Below are positions 5,038-5,063 of a stretch of DNA of 5,063 nucleotides, piece after piece; the stretch's first letter is position 1; every line of letters begins with the position of its first letter. The stretch is from Lachnospiraceae bacterium. GTDB lineage: Bacteria; Bacillota; Clostridia; Lachnospirales; Lachnospiraceae. Where the stretch lies: the NCBI GenBank assembly GCA_900769115.1, contig CAAGFJ010000041.1, forward strand, positions 1 through 5,063, given 5' to 3'. Below the pieces are notes generated by a model that did no database searches, was not told where the DNA came from, and was given only the letters and a program-made list of their open reading frames with translations. Both the position numbers and the translations under genes were made by a program.

Positions 5038-5063
5038 ATTGCTCCGGTAGCAGTACTAAATTC

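Overview
The window looks like a chromosomal piece of a low-GC Gram-positive anaerobe, most likely a Clostridia member of the Lachnospiraceae type. The reasons are AT-rich intergenic DNA, AGGAGG-type ribosome binding sites, a tRNA-sensing T-box leader and a Firmicutes-style IS3-family end. This placement is inference from style, not a database match.

Left edge (1-123): the last 16 codons of an IS3-family OrfB transposase enter from the left. They are followed by a hairpin that works as a terminator on the minus strand and by a terminal inverted repeat ending near 105. The IS appears to have landed directly against a 12-bp sequence (106-117) that reappears in inverted orientation downstream of leuA (4946-4957).

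Minus-strand sugar unit (124-2607): a ROK-family sugar kinase is followed, 108 bases later, by a GH1 6-phospho-beta-glucosidase carrying the S-x6-K-x-Y phosphate-recognition signature. Together they suggest cytoplasmic handling of beta-glucosides such as cellobiose: ATP-dependent phosphorylation by the kinase, then hydrolysis of the 6-phosphate product to glucose 6-phosphate plus glucose or aglycone. The transcript would end at the terminator inside the IS end.

Divergent intergenic region (2608-3259): an AT-rich stretch holds a candidate minus-strand promoter for the kinase gene, an imperfect tandem duplication, a plus-strand promoter with a perfect TTGACA, a weak CodY-like palindrome and a complete T-box leader. 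The leader has a CTC (Leu) specifier, the T-box sequence with a UGGU that fits the ACCA end of tRNA-Leu, mutually exclusive antiterminator and terminator helices, and a U run.

Plus-strand leucine gene (3260-4939): leuA, a 559-residue type-2 2-isopropylmalate synthase with both catalytic and C-terminal regulatory domains. Uncharged tRNA-Leu should open its transcription through the T-box. Its 3' flank (4940-5063) carries an unusual GC-richer inverted-repeat element with two alternative 5' arms and no U tract. I see no wholly new system. The items most worth a second look are this 3' element, the IS junction, and the tandem duplication at the leuA promoter.
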